Positions 8,306 through 16,881 of a DNA stretch of 64,000 nucleotides are shown here, in pieces (position 1 is the first letter of the stretch; each line of letters starts with the position of its first letter). The notes under the pieces were generated by a model. It was not told where the DNA came from, ran no database searches, and saw only the letters and a program-made list of their open reading frames with translations. Source of the DNA: Bacillota bacterium (lineage in GTDB: Bacteria > Bacillota > Clostridia > Lachnospirales > Cellulosilyticaceae); NCBI GenBank assembly GCA_023410675.1, contig JAEYPM010000017.1:34149-98148 (forward strand), in the 5' to 3' direction. Position numbers and translations under genes: made by a program.

Positions 8306-10273
8306 ATGAATAAGAAAAAATCAATGGATAGAATGAGAGAGTTAGTGGATCAGTTAAGTAAAGCAGCATTTGTATATGAGCAGCAAAATACTGAGATTAT
8401 GAGCAACTACACATATGACAAACTCTATGATGAATTACTAGATCTTGAAAAAGAAACAGGGATTATACTTGCTGGAAGTGTAACACAAAAAGTAGGTTAT
8501 GAGGTGATGAGTGTGTTACCTAAAGTAACACATGCCACTCGAATGCTTTCTTTAGATAAAACAAAAGAGGTAAGCAGATTAAAGAGCTTTTTAGGGAATA
8601 ACGAAGGTCTGTTATCTTGGAAACTAGATGGTCTTACTATTGTATGCACATATGAGGATGGTAAATTGCTTCAAGCTGTAACCAGAGGAAATGGAGAAAT
8701 AGGTGAGGATGTTACGAGTAATGCAAAAACCTTCAAAAATTTACCGCTTAGTATCAATTATAAAGGAAGACTTGTCATAAGAGGAGAAGCACTCATCAGT
8801 TATACAGACTTTAATAGAATTAATGAAAGCTTAAAGCCAGGAGAAGAAAAGTATAAAAATCCAAGAAATCTTTGCAGTGGGAGTGTAAGACAGCTTAATT
8901 CAGAGGTAACAGCCAAAAGAAATGTTCGATTATGTGTTTTTTCATTAGTAGAGGGAAAAGATGACTTTTCTCAAAAAAGCGAAGCGTTTGATTGGTTAAA
9001 GAGTGAAGGCTTTGAAGTGGTGGCCTATAAAAGAGTAACTGCAAAGACCATAGAAGAAGAAGTTTTAAATTTTCAACATGAAATAGCTCTTAATGATTTT
9101 GCCTCAGATGGCCTAGTGCTTACATATAATGATATCAATTATTCAAAATCACTTGGAACAACTTCAAAATTCCCGAAACATTCCATAGCTTATAAATGGC
9201 AGGATGAAGTAGCACAGACAAAAATTATAGATATAGAATGGAATACTTCTAGGACGGGACTCATTAATCCAGTTGCAATTTTTGAACCTGTTGAAATAGA
9301 AGGAACTACTGTTGAGAGGGCTAGTGTACATAACCTTAGTATATTAGACGAGTTAAAGTTAGGCATTGGGGATACAGTCAATGTTTATAAAGCGAATATG
9401 ATTATTCCACAGATATTAGATAACTTATCTCAAACAGGACCAGTTGCAGTCCCAGATAAGTGTCCTGTGTGCATGGCCCCTACAATAGTTAAACAGGAGA
9501 AGGCATCTAAAACTTTATATTGCACAAATCCAAATTGTCAGGCACAAAAATTAAGAGCATTTGTCCATTATGTAAGTAGAGATGCAATGAATATAGAAGG
9601 ACTATCAGAAGCCACAATAGCCAAATTCTTAGAAAAAGGTTTTCTAAATGATTTTCTTTCACTGTATTACTTACCACTGTTTGAAACAGAAATTAAAAAA
9701 CTGGAGGGATTTGGAGAAAGATCTTATGTCAAACTCACTCAGGCAATAGAAAAGTCTAGGAATACCACACTTTATAACTTTATTTATGCTCTTGGAATTG
9801 CACAAGTTGGACTAAGTACAGCGAGGCTCTTATGTAAGTATTTTGACTATAATTTAAGAAAGATTATTGAGACAGATACCCAGACGCTTACACAAATAGA
9901 AGGAATAGGAGAAATTATAGCAAAACAAATAAAGACGTATTTTGCTGATGAACAGAATATCTTTCTAATTATGGCATTAGAAAAAGAACTTATATTTAAG
10001 GAGCAGGGTTTAACAGTAAATGAAGAAAGCCCGATTAAGGATAAAGTTTTTGTCATTACAGGAGATACGGTGCATTATAAAAATCGTAAGGAGCTTCAAG
10101 CTAAAATAGAAGAACTGGGCGGAAAGGTAACGGGTTCAGTAAGTAAAAATACAGACTATCTAATTAATAATAACATTGACTCAGCATCTAGCAAAAATAA
10201 AAAAGCAAAAGAGCTAAGCATTCCTATTATCACAGAAGATACATTTATACAGATGATAAGTGAAAAAGAGTGA
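8306..10273 (+). CDS. ligA: NAD-dependent DNA ligase
   Basis: Seals nicks in replication and repair using NAD as AMP donor. In order: an N-terminal Ia domain, adenylation domain with the nucleophile in KLDG (Lys106), an OB fold, a four-cysteine zinc finger (Cys386, Cys389, Cys406, Cys411), helix-hairpin-helix repeats (about 450-570) and a C-terminal BRCT domain (about 575-655). The 655-residue length is normal. The start at 8306 was chosen because GGAG lies 6 nt upstream; an ATG at 8294 is also in frame but poorer. Follows pcrA and the small ORF, a usual Firmicute neighbourhood. Confidence 0.97.
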   Translation: MNKKKSMDRMRELVDQLSKAAFVYEQQNTEIMSNYTYDKLYDELLDLEKETGIILAGSVTQKVGYEVMSVLPKVTHATRMLSLDKTKEVSRLKSFLGNNEGLLSWKLDGLTIVCTYEDGKLLQAVTRGNGEIGEDVTSNAKTFKNLPLSINYKGRLVIRGEALISYTDFNRINESLKPGEEKYKNPRNLCSGSVRQLNSEVTAKRNVRLCVFSLVEGKDDFSQKSEAFDWLKSEGFEVVAYKRVTAKTIEEEVLNFQHEIALNDFASDGLVLTYNDINYSKSLGTTSKFPKHSIAYKWQDEVAQTKIIDIEWNTSRTGLINPVAIFEPVEIEGTTVERASVHNLSILDELKLGIGDTVNVYKANMIIPQILDNLSQTGPVAVPDKCPVCMAPTIVKQEKASKTLYCTNPNCQAQKLRAFVHYVSRDAMNIEGLSEATIAKFLEKGFLNDFLSLYYLPLFETEIKKLEGFGERSYVKLTQAIEKSRNTTLYNFIYALGIAQVGLSTARLLCKYFDYNLRKIIETDTQTLTQIEGIGEIIAKQIKTYFADEQNIFLIMALEKELIFKEQGLTVNEESPIKDKVFVITGDTVHYKNRKELQAKIEELGGKVTGSVSKNTDYLINNNIDSASSKNKKAKELSIPIITEDTFIQMISEKE

Positions 10274-10298
10274 TTATAGTAAATGAGGTGCTTAAAAG

Positions 10299-10997
10299 AT
10301 GGTGGCGTTTATAAAAGCAGCATTTCTAGTTGTTGTAGCAGAAATGGGAGATAAAACGCAGCTTCTTGCGATGGCTATGGCCAGTAAGTATACCATGGCA
10401 GAGGTTTTTGTAGGCGTATTTATAGCAACAGTGCTTAATCATGGACTTGCAGTAATTGCAGGAACTTATTTAGCAGCAGTACTTCCTATTAATCTTATTA
10501 AGATTGTAGCGGCTATCTCTTTTTTGAATTTTGGACTGTGGACACTAAGAGGAGATAAGCTTGAAGAAGAAGGCAATAAAAAAAGTAAATGTGGACCAAT
10601 CCTATCTGTAGCACTTGCATTTTTTGTAGCAGAGATGGGAGATAAAACACAGCTTATGACAGTAACGATTGCAGCTGATTTAAAGGAGCCTATAGCAATA
10701 CTACTTGGAACCACTTTAGGAATGATGATAGCTGATGGTATAGGTATTATAGGTGGTGTTTGGATGGCTAAGAATATACCAGAAAGCTATATAAAATGGG
10801 TAGCTGGGCTAGTGTTTATCATTTTTGGCACAAGAATGCTGGTTGAGTGCATTCCCAATAATTTCTTAACGCCTTTTGTTATGATCCTTTACATAACCAT
10901 AATGAGTCTCTGTGTTTATTGTGCAGGTGTGAAATATGCGTATTCAAATCAAATAGAACGTTTGATGACTAAAAGGAAAAAGGACATCAAGTTATAA
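10299..10997 (+). CDS. GDT1/TMEM165 (UPF0016) family cation transporter
   Basis: An integral membrane protein of 232 residues with two homologous halves, each bearing the family signature E-x-G-D-K-T: AEMGDKTQLLA with Glu15 and AEMGDKTQLMT with Glu112. Six or seven hydrophobic segments are visible. Family members export Mn2+ or exchange Ca2+/Mn2+ for protons; in bacteria a manganese exporter role is best supported. It lies 25 bases after ligA with GAGGTG as ribosome site, so it is probably transcribed with ligA. No manganese riboswitch is present. Ends with a basic cytoplasmic tail. Confidence 0.88.
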   Translation: MVAFIKAAFLVVVAEMGDKTQLLAMAMASKYTMAEVFVGVFIATVLNHGLAVIAGTYLAAVLPINLIKIVAAISFLNFGLWTLRGDKLEEEGNKKSKCGPILSVALAFFVAEMGDKTQLMTVTIAADLKEPIAILLGTTLGMMIADGIGIIGGVWMAKNIPESYIKWVAGLVFIIFGTRMLVECIPNNFLTPFVMILYITIMSLCVYCAGVKYAYSNQIERLMTKRKKDIKL

Positions 10998-11073
10998 GAA
11001 ACAATATATAGAATATGTTATAATAGAAGAAATGAGTATGAGATAAGCTAAGATAAGTAAAGTGAGGGAGACA

Positions 11074-11994
11074 ATGAAACTTGAAAGAATGCTATCCATT
11101 ATTACATATCTTCTAAGTCATGATCATGTAAAAGCAAAAGTACTTGCAGATAAATTTGAAGTGTCCATAAGGACTATTTATAGAGATATTGATACCATTA
11201 ACTTAGCAGGTATCCCTATTATTACGAGGCAAGGCTTAGGAGGAGGAATAGGGATTATACCTGAATATAAGCTTGATAAAAGTGTTCTTACACAGGATGA
11301 ACTAACCAATATTGTGGTTGGACTTAAAGGGTTAAATAGTATTAGCAAGGATGTAAAAATAAAATCTCTTATTGAAAAATTGTTAAGTATAGCGAATAAA
11401 GGTTCCTATATAGATACTGGGAGTGAAGTTATGCTCGATTTATCACCATGGAATAAAGCAGATACTTTACCTTCTATGATTGAGACACTTAAGCATGCAA
11501 TAAGAGAAAAGAAAATAGTAACTTTTACATACTATAGTAATGATCATTTAATGAAGCGTCAGGTTGAACCTTACAAGCTAATATATAAAGAGGCAAACTG
11601 GTATCTTTATGCCTATTGCACACTAAGACAAGATTTTAGATTATTTAAAGTGAGAAGGATAAGAGACTTATATCAAATAGATTACTCATTTGATGCAAAA
11701 ACGATTGAAATAGAGAGTATTCATTGGGATATAAGGTCAGATGATAAAGATGTATTTTCTATTGTTTTGGCTTTTAATAAGTCGTTACAAGATCAGATTT
11801 ATGATTTTTTTGGAGCAGATAACTACGAATTTTTAGAGGATCAAAGAATTAAAGTAACGTTTCAAATGAATTTATGCCCATGGCTTTATGGGTTCTTACT
11901 TAGTTTTGGTGACCAAGTTGAAATAATAGAGCCACCAAAACTTCGTGATAAAATAAGAAATATGGCAATAGATATTTCTAAGCTTTATCAATAA
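11074..11994 (+). CDS. HTH-WYL domain transcriptional regulator (YafY family)
   Basis: A 306-residue regulator with an N-terminal HTH_11 domain (residues about 3-60: LLSHDHVKAKVLADKFEVSIRTIYRDIDTI pattern, seen in SIRTIYRDIDTINLAG) and a WYL ligand-sensing domain at about 135-215 including EPYKLIYKEANWYLYAYC, followed by a WCX-type C-terminal extension. WYL domains are thought to sense nucleotides or other small ligands; the target here is unknown. ATG 11074 is preceded by GAGG at 6 nt; an in-frame GTG four codons upstream lacks a site. Stands alone between the GDT1 gene and a clear terminator. Confidence 0.87.
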   Translation: MKLERMLSIITYLLSHDHVKAKVLADKFEVSIRTIYRDIDTINLAGIPIITRQGLGGGIGIIPEYKLDKSVLTQDELTNIVVGLKGLNSISKDVKIKSLIEKLLSIANKGSYIDTGSEVMLDLSPWNKADTLPSMIETLKHAIREKKIVTFTYYSNDHLMKRQVEPYKLIYKEANWYLYAYCTLRQDFRLFKVRRIRDLYQIDYSFDAKTIEIESIHWDIRSDDKDVFSIVLAFNKSLQDQIYDFFGADNYEFLEDQRIKVTFQMNLCPWLYGFLLSFGDQVEIIEPPKLRDKIRNMAIDISKLYQ

Positions 11995-11999
11995 CTTTA

Positions 12000-12028
12000 A
12001 GCTGCAGTAAAAAACTGTAGCTTTTTTT
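12000..12028 (+). terminator. Rho-independent terminator of the WYL regulator gene
   Basis: AGCTGCAGT and ACTGTAGCT (one G-T pair) form a 9-bp stem with a short A-rich loop, followed by seven T. Confidence 0.88.
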
Positions 12029-12029
12029 C

Positions 12030-12058
12030 TTGACTCTCACATCATGGTAGAGTATAGA
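12030..12058 (+). promoter_or_regulatory. Sigma-A type promoter of the MerR regulator gene
   Basis: TTGACT at 12030-12035 and TATAGA at 12053-12058 with a 17-base spacer. Transcription would start near 12065 and give a leader of about 185 nt containing leader element A. MerR targets usually have 19-bp spacers, so autoregulation at this site is not indicated. Confidence 0.65.
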
Positions 12059-12093
12059 ATAAAATTACAATTCGAATTGTATAAGGAAATATA

Positions 12094-12190
12094 GAATTCA
12101 CATTTTATAGTTTGCCTTATTCTATGTGAATTCATTGAGAGAAACAACATTTAGGTGACTGAATAAGTGAAGCATTTAAGTTCTTTCTCT
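12094..12190 (+). ncRNA. Recurrent structured leader element, copy A
   Basis: A hairpin of GAATTCACAT (12094-12103) with ATGTGAATTC (12124-12133), a 5-nt linker beginning AT, then AGAGAAA (12138-12144) pairing with TTTCTCT (12184-12190). Inside that stem ATTTAG and CTGAAT (12149-12164) pair around a GTGA tetraloop. The same architecture occurs at 20333 and 34488. It ends 60 nt before the GTG start of the MerR-type gene. No known RNA family is recognised by me. It could be a cis-regulatory RNA or a small mobile repeat; conserved pairing is visible, function is inference. Confidence 0.6.
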
Positions 12191-12249
12191 ATATTGAATG
12201 CACATTATATGTATCAATTAAGCAACATGAATTCATGGAGGCGGTCAAA

Positions 12250-13071
12250 GTGTTTAGAATAGGGGATTTTTCAAGACTTGCACGTGTATCGATTAGAATG
12301 CTACGTTATTATGATGAACTTGGAATTTTAAAGCCACATTACACGGATGAGATCACTGGATATAGGTTTTATTCTTCAACGCAAATAGCCCTTGTTAATC
12401 GCATACAAGTACTGCGAGAAATGGGATTTTCTCTTGTAGAAATAGCACAGCTTATGGAAAAGGAATTAGAATCTAGACAGCTCAAAACGCTATTAGAAAA
12501 TAGAAAGCGAGTTATTGAAGAAAATATTAAGTCAGAAAATGAAAAATTGTTAAGAGTTTGCACGTTAATTGAATTAATAAATAAGGAGGAATTAGGTATG
12601 AATTATGATATTGCCATCAAACAGATCCCAGAATATAAGATACTATCATTAAGAGATACGATTAAGTATTATAGTGAGGAGGGAAAATTAAGACAAGAGT
12701 TAAATGATTTTATAGAAGAAAATAAAATTAAGAGTATATTTCCTTATTATACGATCTATCATGATAAGGGATATAAAGAATGTGATATAGATGTGGAAGT
12801 GAGTGTATGTATTCAAGAAGATATTCAGCCAACAAAAAGAATAAAAGTAAGAACGCTTGAAGAGATTAAAGAGATGGCCGTTGTTTTTCATAAGGGGCCT
12901 TTTGAAGATATGAGCTTAGCCTTTCATGCATTAGGAAAGTGGATGGATGCAAATGGCTATGAAGGAGCTGGAGCGGTAAGAGCAATATATCATAAAGGTC
13001 ATTGGTGTGAAAAAGATCCAGCTAAGTTTTTAACTGAAATACAGATGCCGATTGTAAAAAGAAAGGGATAA
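12250..13071 (+). CDS. MerR-family regulator with GyrI-like effector domain (BltR/BmrR type)
   Basis: The N-terminus is a MerR winged HTH (FRIGDFSRLARVSIRMLRYYDE, with the RYYDELGIL signature), followed by a dimerisation helix (about 75-115) and, after NYDIAIKQIPEYKI, a GyrI-like/effector-binding domain that usually binds hydrophobic cations or drugs (about residues 120-272, including VFHKGPFEDM). Length 273 fits multidrug-sensing MerR proteins. The GTG at 12250 is the likely start: GGAGG at 12237-12241 lies 8 nt upstream, and the in-frame ATG at 12235 overlaps that site. A cognate efflux gene is not adjacent. Preceded by leader element A. Confidence 0.87.
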   Translation: MFRIGDFSRLARVSIRMLRYYDELGILKPHYTDEITGYRFYSSTQIALVNRIQVLREMGFSLVEIAQLMEKELESRQLKTLLENRKRVIEENIKSENEKLLRVCTLIELINKEELGMNYDIAIKQIPEYKILSLRDTIKYYSEEGKLRQELNDFIEENKIKSIFPYYTIYHDKGYKECDIDVEVSVCIQEDIQPTKRIKVRTLEEIKEMAVVFHKGPFEDMSLAFHALGKWMDANGYEGAGAVRAIYHKGHWCEKDPAKFLTEIQMPIVKRKG

Positions 13072-13259
13072 AAATAAGAATAGAGAAGAATGCTATTACT
13101 ATGTGTGCCACTTAGGGCAGAGCATTGTGCGAATAGACAAGTAAGGATTTATATTATTTTTATATAATATTGAATATTAATAATAATTATTATATGATAA
13201 TCTATATTGATAAATATAATCATATATCTATCAGTAAATCCTACAAAGGAGGAATACAG

Positions 13260-14297
13260 ATGAAAATAGCATTCTTTGATACAAAACCATATGATCACAA
13301 GGCTTTTGAAGAAGCTAATAAGGAGTATGGCTTTGAGATAGATTATTTTGAATCAAGACTTAAAAAATCTAGTGTATCTTTAACAAAGGGATATGATGTA
13401 GTATGTGTATTTGTAAGAGATCATTTAGATGCAGAAGTTATGAACAAGCTAATAGAAAATAATGTAAAAATGATTGCATTAAGGTGTGCAGGATATAACA
13501 ATGTTGACCTTGTAGCAGCACAAGGCAAAATTAAAGTTGTTAGAGTTCCAGCTTACTCACCTTATGCAGTAGCAGAGTTTACAGTGGGTATGATGCTTAC
13601 ACTTAATCGCAAGATTCATAAAGCTTACATTAGAACAAGGGAAGCAAATTTTTCTTTAAATTATCTTACTGGGTTTGACATTTATCAAAAAACAATAGGC
13701 ATCATAGGTACGGGGAAAATTGCACAGGTGCTCATAAAAATACTAAGTGGATTTGGTGTACAAATATTGGCATATGATCCTTACCCCAATTATCAACTTT
13801 CAAAAGAGCTAGGATTTACTTATACAGATTTAGATACTTTATATAAGCAGTCTCATATAATTTCTTTGCATTGTCCACTGACAGAAGAAACCTATCATTT
13901 AATTAATCAAGAGAGTATTGAGAAAATGAGACCTAACGTTATGATTATCAATACTGGTCGTGGTAAACTAATTGATACAGCTGCACTTATTGAAGGGCTA
14001 AAAAATAGAAAGATTGGAGCAGCGGGTCTAGATGTTTATGAAGAAGAGGATGCATACTTTTATGAGGATTATTCATCCAAGGTAATAGATGATGATACCC
14101 TTTCAAGATTGATTATGTTTCCGAATGTATTAGTAACATCCCATCAAGCATTTCTTACTCATGAAGCTTTAAGTAATATTGCACATACAACGTTAGAAAA
14201 TATCTACAATTATAGCCAAAATAAAGGGATTGCACATGAAGTAGCTTATGTATGTGATGAAAAGGGTTGCTTTGTAAGAGAAAATAAAGATAAATGA
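13260..14297 (+). CDS. ldhA: D-lactate dehydrogenase (D-2-hydroxyacid dehydrogenase family)
   Basis: NAD-dependent reduction of pyruvate to D-lactate, a fermentation end step. A Rossmann dinucleotide site GTGKIA is at residues 150-155, the substrate-binding Arg is in NTGRGKL (Arg234), the Glu of the catalytic dyad in VYEEED near 263, and the catalytic His in SHQAF (His295). The 345-residue length and the YDP, NVMIINTGRG patterns match the D-LDH subgroup rather than PGDH or glyoxylate reductase. Start at 13260 has AAAGGAGG 8 nt upstream; upstream in-frame codons are AT-rich leader. Substrate specificity is inferred from family resemblance. Confidence 0.9.
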   Translation: MKIAFFDTKPYDHKAFEEANKEYGFEIDYFESRLKKSSVSLTKGYDVVCVFVRDHLDAEVMNKLIENNVKMIALRCAGYNNVDLVAAQGKIKVVRVPAYSPYAVAEFTVGMMLTLNRKIHKAYIRTREANFSLNYLTGFDIYQKTIGIIGTGKIAQVLIKILSGFGVQILAYDPYPNYQLSKELGFTYTDLDTLYKQSHIISLHCPLTEETYHLINQESIEKMRPNVMIINTGRGKLIDTAALIEGLKNRKIGAAGLDVYEEEDAYFYEDYSSKVIDDDTLSRLIMFPNVLVTSHQAFLTHEALSNIAHTTLENIYNYSQNKGIAHEVAYVCDEKGCFVRENKDK

Positions 14298-14329
14298 ATA
14301 AACACACAATATATGCAGTGTATAGAGAG

Positions 14330-14358
14330 TTGACAAGATAAAGTAAATTTGCTATAAC
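14330..14358 (+). promoter_or_regulatory. Strong promoter upstream of a terminator and the amidotransferase gene
   Basis: TTGACA at 14330-14335, 17-base spacer, TATAAC at 14353-14358. A terminator follows only about 20 bases after the predicted start site. Confidence 0.65.
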
Positions 14359-14377
14359 AATAGCATAAGATTGAGAA

Positions 14378-14412
14378 GGGCAAGATGTAGAAAGAAACAT
14401 CTTGCCTTTTTA
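14378..14412 (+). terminator. Terminator or attenuator hairpin after ldhA
   Basis: GGCAAGATGT and ACATCTTGCC form a perfect 10-bp stem with a purine loop, followed by five T. It could end ldhA transcripts, or act as an attenuator for the promoter at 14330 ahead of the gene at 14456. Confidence 0.85.
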
Positions 14413-14455
14413 CAATATTGGATTGGGAGAGAAGAATTAGGAGAGGATAGCAAAA

Positions 14456-15163
14456 ATGAAAAAATTACTTATCGTAAAAGCAGGAGAAACTTTTCCTGCC
14501 GTCAAGGAGATATGGGGGGATTTTGAAGACTTTATCATAACTCAAATTGGACTAGATAAGAAAGATATCTATGTAACTTCTGCATATGAAGAAGAGCCAC
14601 TACCACCTTTAAGAGATATATCAGGTATGATTATTACTGGTTCACATACTAATGTAACACAGCATGAGGCTTGGTGTGTAAAGCTCAGTGAAGATGTAAA
14701 AGAGGTGGCACATAAGGGGATACCAATACTTGGTATTTGCTATGGGCATCAGCTTATTGTGCAAGCATTTGGGGGGCAAGTAAATTACCACCCAAGAGGA
14801 ATAGAAATTGGAACAGTAGATATAGAGCTGACGGTAGATGGGATGGATGACCCACTTTTAGGGGTATTACCAAAACAATTTTTAGGGCAAGTCACTCATG
14901 AGCAAACAGCTTTGTTATTGCCAAATGGAGCTAAAGTTCTAGCCCATAATGATTTTGAACCCCATCATGCTTTTGCTCTAGGGGAGACCATATGGGGGAT
15001 TCAATTTCATCCAGAATTCAATGCGGATATTATGCATCGTTATATTGACGAGCAGGCCGAAAAACTTCTTCAAAAGAATCAAGATATTGACCTACTTCAT
15101 GATTATGTTAGAGAAAGTGATTACGGCAAACAACTACTTGAAAGATTTATTGATTTATTATAG
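14456..15163 (+). CDS. Class I glutamine amidotransferase (GMP synthase-like domain protein)
   Basis: A stand-alone 235-residue GATase1 domain. The nucleophile is in the elbow GICYGHQ (Cys95), and the triad is completed by His185 and Glu187 in IQFHPEF. The overall pattern (IITGSHTNV, FGGQVNYHP) resembles free-standing 'GMP synthase - glutamine amidotransferase domain' proteins, some of which act as gamma-glutamyl hydrolases or transfer ammonia to unknown partners. No synthetase partner is adjacent, so the real substrate is unknown. Good ribosome site (GGAGAGG). Confidence 0.88.
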   Translation: MKKLLIVKAGETFPAVKEIWGDFEDFIITQIGLDKKDIYVTSAYEEEPLPPLRDISGMIITGSHTNVTQHEAWCVKLSEDVKEVAHKGIPILGICYGHQLIVQAFGGQVNYHPRGIEIGTVDIELTVDGMDDPLLGVLPKQFLGQVTHEQTALLLPNGAKVLAHNDFEPHHAFALGETIWGIQFHPEFNADIMHRYIDEQAEKLLQKNQDIDLLHDYVRESDYGKQLLERFIDLL

Positions 15164-15340
15164 CGATTTACCCCATTTATTCAATAAATTCATTATCTAA
15201 TATAATGTTTTGCATATAAAAGGTAAAGCGTGTTATTTAAACATAATAGTATGAATTTCACATAATTGTAAAACAGTATGGAATAATTAAATAAAATTAG
15301 GTATAATGATAGAATAAAATAATATGAAAGGGGTACATGC

Positions 15341-16624
15341 GTGGAAAAAAATAAAAGTTTTAAGGAGAGGTTTTATCCTTACATAGTATGGTTTGTAGCA
15401 TCATTAGTATATGTTATTGTATTTTTTCATAGAGTGTCAACGGGCGTTGTAAGAGAAGAGGTTCTAAGAGACTTTGGACTTCTAAATTCAAGTGAAGGAG
15501 GAAGTGTATTTGCACTTTTAGCAAGCATGTATTTTTATGCTTATACATTTATGCAAGTGCCTACAGGAGTTTTAGCAGATACTTTAGGACCACGTAAAAC
15601 GATTACATTTGGAAGTTTATTGGCTGCCATAGGGGCATTTATATTTTCATCAGGCAATACTATTGCTTATGCTTTAGTAGGGAGATTTATTGTAGGAATA
15701 GGTGTTGCAGTTGTTTTTGTAAGTATCCTTAAAATTATTGCTGATTATTTTCCAAAAGAAATGTTTGCAACAATGTCAGGTGTCACAGGATTTGTTGGGA
15801 ATATGGGTGCTGTGCTTGCAATGACACCACTTGCAATATTAACAGGATATGTAGGATGGAGAAGTTCTTTTAGAATTATAGCAACGGCAAGTTTAGTATT
15901 AGCGGTGCTTTGCTTTGTACTAGTAAAAGATAAAAAGAGCATTAATAACAACGCAAAACAATCTTCTGAAAAGATTAAAATAGGCAAAACAATTGCTATT
16001 ATTTTAAAAAATAAAAGGATATATCCGCCTATGATTGCCTATGCATTGACTTTTGGTTCTTGTATGGCTCTCACAGGATCTTGGGGTATTACTTTGCTCA
16101 TAGATGTATGTGGGGTTACTAAGGAAACAGCTGCTAATAATATGGCTATTGTTTCTATAGGCGTAGCTATAGGTTGTGCTTTTATTGGAAAGATATCCGA
16201 TATGATGGGAAGCCGCAAAAAGCCTATGTTGTTGTTTGCAGTGATGCAAGCAATTTGCTGGATAGTTTTCATACTAACATTAGGGAAACTCCCATTAGTT
16301 GTACTTAACATTTTATTCTTTGCCATTGGATTTACCAATCCAAGCTTTGTTATATCTTGGGCATATGCAAAAGAGCAAAATGATCCAAAGTATTCAGGAA
16401 TAGCTATGTCTGTCATGAACTTTGCAGGATTTTTAGGTGCAGCTCTAATTCCACAAGCTGTTGGCATCATTTATGATAATGTAGCAAAAGATAATTTACT
16501 ATTGCTTTGGCAATATGCAACAGGATTTTTAACTATTTGTATTATTATTTCAGCTGTATGTATGTTCGTTGTAAAGGAAGAAAAAAAACAACCCGTAACT
16601 GACAAAGTATCCCTTAAAGCTTAA
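15341..16624 (+). CDS. Major facilitator superfamily transporter
   Basis: Twelve hydrophobic segments in a 427-residue protein with the MFS loop signature between helices 2 and 3 (GVLADTLGPRKT, a D-x-x-G-x-R form) and its partial repeat in the second half (GKISDMMGSRKK). The N-terminal FFHRVSTGVV motif resembles the anion/organic acid family (ACS/UhpT-like) of MFS. Substrate cannot be read from sequence. The start is a GTG at 15341 with GGGG 8 nt upstream; the ATG four bases earlier is in a frame that stops at once. A TATAAT box lies near 15302. Monocistronic, closed by a strong terminator. Confidence 0.88.
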   Translation: MEKNKSFKERFYPYIVWFVASLVYVIVFFHRVSTGVVREEVLRDFGLLNSSEGGSVFALLASMYFYAYTFMQVPTGVLADTLGPRKTITFGSLLAAIGAFIFSSGNTIAYALVGRFIVGIGVAVVFVSILKIIADYFPKEMFATMSGVTGFVGNMGAVLAMTPLAILTGYVGWRSSFRIIATASLVLAVLCFVLVKDKKSINNNAKQSSEKIKIGKTIAIILKNKRIYPPMIAYALTFGSCMALTGSWGITLLIDVCGVTKETAANNMAIVSIGVAIGCAFIGKISDMMGSRKKPMLLFAVMQAICWIVFILTLGKLPLVVLNILFFAIGFTNPSFVISWAYAKEQNDPKYSGIAMSVMNFAGFLGAALIPQAVGIIYDNVAKDNLLLLWQYATGFLTICIIISAVCMFVVKEEKKQPVTDKVSLKA

Positions 16625-16664
16625 AATGTAAAATTGTACAATAGTTTTATAGCGTATAAATTGT

Positions 16665-16714
16665 GCAGGTATGCATTGAAGACTATATGTTTTTCATGCA
16701 TACCTGCTTTTTAT
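16665..16714 (+). terminator. Rho-independent terminator of the MFS gene
   Basis: GCAGGTATGCAT and ATGCATACCTGC form a perfect 12-bp stem with a roughly 20-base loop, followed by TTTTTA. Confidence 0.88.
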
Positions 16715-16881
16715 GTTGTTTTGCATGATTCAATGATAAACGTCATATTGTTACAAAGATATGTACTAAACATTACTTTTATGTAAAAAAAATGAAATGT
16801 GTTTGGTATCCTGTCAAGGATTCTGTTATAATAAAGAATAATAAGGAAAAGGTATTTTTAGAAAAAGTGAGGAGAGAGTGA

